Positions 62,494-64,000 of a DNA stretch of 64,000 bases are shown here, one piece after another. Location: contig NZ_KQ033913.1 of the NCBI RefSeq assembly GCF_000969835.1, forward strand, positions 374,859 through 438,858. Direction: 5' to 3'. The notes beneath the pieces were generated by a model. That model was not told the origin of the DNA, did not search any database, and worked only from the letters and a program-made list of their open reading frames with translations. How positions within the stretch are numbered: position 1 is the first letter of the stretch; each line of letters opens with the position of its first letter. Position numbers and translations under genes: made by a program. The DNA is from Parabacteroides goldsteinii DSM 19448 = WAL 12034. GTDB taxonomy: Bacteria > Bacteroidota > Bacteroidia > Bacteroidales > Tannerellaceae.

Positions 62494-62835
62494 ATGAAAA
62501 GGTTTTTAATGATGATGGTTGCTGTGATGGCTCTCTTTACATTAAGCGGTTGCGGGGAATCTAAAGAATCGTATGTAAAGGACTTCACGAAGTTCGTAGA
62601 AAAAGTACAGGCTGGTGCCGATAAGTATTCTAAGGCAGATTGGGAAGAAGTGGAAAAGAAATATATCGAATTTGCCGAAACAAAATATGATAAGTATAGT
62701 TCCGAACTTTCTACAGATGAAATGATCGGTATCACAAAGTTGAAAGCCACTTATCTGACAATCCAGACAAAGCATGGCATCATTGATAACATATTGAAGG
62801 AAGGAAATAATGCTTTGGACGATTTGATCAAATAG
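62494..62835 (+). CDS. Small helical lipoprotein (DUF6565-like)
   Basis: 113 residues with signal peptide and lipobox (LSGC, Cys20). The mature part is helical and charged (DFTKFVEKVQAGADKY, WEEVEKKYIEFAETKYDKY), a pattern I associate with DUF6565 from memory. Probably periplasmic; function unknown. Monocistronic or in a short series of envelope genes. Confidence 0.65.
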   Translation: MKRFLMMMVAVMALFTLSGCGESKESYVKDFTKFVEKVQAGADKYSKADWEEVEKKYIEFAETKYDKYSSELSTDEMIGITKLKATYLTIQTKHGIIDNILKEGNNALDDLIK

Positions 62836-62909
62836 CATATAATTCTTTTTAAATCTCAATTAAAGCAATATCTTTGCATAAGTATGTAACCAATTAAACT
62901 GAAAAAGTT

Positions 62910-63236
62910 ATGAGCGACAAAGACGATTTGATTTACGATGAAGACGAATCTGTAAAATTTATTCAGAACTATCTTCCCCAGGAATTGAAAGGCAAATTCA
63001 GCAATGACGATATCAATTATATTGTAGACCTGATCTACGATTTCTACGAATCACGTGGTTATCTGAACGATGATGCTGACGATGATGCCGATATTGAAAT
63101 AGATGAGGATGAATTGATTGAATATGTAGTAAAGAATGCGCAGAAGGATGGTGTTGGCAAATTCGATCCCGAGGCAATAGGCTTTATTGTGCAGGGCGAA
63201 CTTGAATATTGCGATTCTATCAACATGTTCGATTGA
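62910..63236 (+). CDS. Small acidic protein, unknown function
   Basis: 108 residues, strongly acidic, with Asp repeats in the middle (DDADDDADIEIDEDE). No signal peptide or membrane helix, so cytoplasmic. The helical parts (SVKFIQNYLPQELKGKF and DINYIVDLIYDFYESRGYL) suggest a small folded domain. I do not recognise the family. It lies 43 bp before an OmpA-like gene and may be co-expressed with it. Confidence 0.65.
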   Translation: MSDKDDLIYDEDESVKFIQNYLPQELKGKFSNDDINYIVDLIYDFYESRGYLNDDADDDADIEIDEDELIEYVVKNAQKDGVGKFDPEAIGFIVQGELEYCDSINMFD

Positions 63237-63278
63237 TAAACTGTTATATTCATATAAAGTTTATAAAAGAGCAAAAAG

Positions 63279-63959
63279 ATGAAACATTTAAAACTATTAT
63301 CAGTACTGCTATGTATGGCAGTAGTATTTACGAGTTGCGGAACATGGACAAATACCGGTAAAGGAACAGCCATTGGAGTAGGTGGTGGTGCAGCCGCCGG
63401 TGCAGGTATTGGTGCATTGGCCGGTAATACAGCATTAGGAGCAGTTATCGGTGCTGCTGTCGGTGGTACGGCCGGTGCTTTGATTGGTAAAAAGATGGAT
63501 AAACAGAAGAAGGAGCTGGAAGCAACTCTTCCTCCCGAAACAACCGTTGAGACCATTAATAATGGTGAAGCTTTGAAAGTTACTTTCGATTCTGGTATCC
63601 TGTTTGCGACTAATTCAAGTACATTGAGCGATGCTTCGCGCAGTGCATTGCGTAAACTGGCTGTCAGCCTGAACGAAAATCCGGATACCGACATCAAGAT
63701 CGTTGGTTATACCGATAACACCGGTAAGGTGGACTACAACCAGACTTTGTCGGAAAAACGAGCTAAAAGCGTATACGACTATATGATGGTCGACCAGGGT
63801 GTAAGCGGTCGCCGCATGGAATATGAAGGCAAAGGCGTTCACGATCCTGTTGCCAGCAACGACACTCCGGAAGGACGTGCATTGAACCGCCGTGTGGAAA
63901 TCCTGATCCTTGCCAACGAAAAGATGATACAGGATGCTCAACAGGGGACATTGAAATAA
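63279..63959 (+). CDS. OmpA-family lipoprotein with glycine zipper (YiaD-like)
   Basis: 226 residues with lipobox (FTSC, Cys20). A glycine-zipper stretch (about 32-72; GGGAAAGAGIGALAG) likely inserts in the membrane. The C-terminal OmpA domain (about 100-215) has the peptidoglycan-binding pattern ILFATNSSTLS ... IVGYTDNTG ... LSEKRAKSVYDYM ... NRRVEI. It links the outer membrane to the cell wall. Complete at the end of the window. Confidence 0.93.
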   Translation: MKHLKLLSVLLCMAVVFTSCGTWTNTGKGTAIGVGGGAAAGAGIGALAGNTALGAVIGAAVGGTAGALIGKKMDKQKKELEATLPPETTVETINNGEALKVTFDSGILFATNSSTLSDASRSALRKLAVSLNENPDTDIKIVGYTDNTGKVDYNQTLSEKRAKSVYDYMMVDQGVSGRRMEYEGKGVHDPVASNDTPEGRALNRRVEILILANEKMIQDAQQGTLK

Positions 63960-64000
63960 ATATTTATTTTAAAAGATAATCGAAAGGCCTGGAATAGCGT

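Overview
The window looks like a chromosomal segment of a gut Bacteroidales, probably Parabacteroides or a close relative (genus is an inference from gene content). Supporting signs are SusC/SusD porin and lipoprotein pairs, a one-protein hybrid two-component regulator, NVEALA-type peptides with six-bladed propeller lipoproteins, many lipobox signal peptides, and promoters of the Bacteroidetes type (TTG, 19-21 bp, TAnnTTTG). I see no rRNA, tRNA, CRISPR array or insertion sequence.

Layout. (1) 1-8.9 kb is a minus-strand cluster: two NVEALA-type short peptides, three propeller lipoproteins, a thioredoxin-like/DUF1573 lipoprotein, a signal peptidase I and a transglutaminase-type lipoprotein that runs off the window. 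A membrane-bound winged-helix regulator with an 84-bp in-frame coiled-coil repeat is divergent to it. (2) 9.0-13.2 kb is an accessory patch: an Rpn/PD-(D/E)XK protein, a DUF4373 - DUF6633-like - DUF4248 - T7-type amidase - two small membrane proteins cassette, and an orphan antitoxin-like protein. (3) 13.3-15.4 kb is housekeeping: fabD, tatA, tatC. (4) 15.5-41.9 kb is mostly glycan degradation: a GH92 mannosidase, a CE1-like esterase, a cation antiporter, then a co-directional polysaccharide utilization locus. That locus holds an alginate-lyase-family protein, GH88, GH2, the hybrid two-component regulator, SusC, SusD, a 1329-residue NPCBM/propeller/di-heme/SUMF1 fusion and a parallel beta-helix protein. 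(5) 42-46.6 kb has trmD, nrfA and a sensor kinase. (6) 46.9-64 kb is mostly conserved chromosome: pheT, a YebC-type gene, yaaA, a PLD-like/ADP-ribosylglycohydrolase pair, a MutS2-like protein without Smr domain, an ECF sigma factor with a membrane partner, clpB and an OmpA-family lipoprotein.

How the parts may work together. The cluster in region 1 reads as a peptide export and maturation system. In both small peptides the conserved motif ends in Ala-Leu-Ala at exactly residue 42, a good signal-peptidase-I site lying too far from the membrane segment for ordinary processing. The same strand encodes a signal peptidase I, a CxxC thioredoxin-like lipoprotein (the predicted mature peptides carry two or three cysteines) and propeller lipoproteins. 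The polysaccharide locus combines lyase, unsaturated uronyl hydrolase and GH2 enzymes, which predicts a uronic-acid-containing glycan. Its di-heme fusion protein is the most unusual single gene.

A 95-bp element with three TACCGGGTA-like boxes at exactly 22-bp spacing occurs twice, 33 kb apart, each time at the 3' end of a gene.
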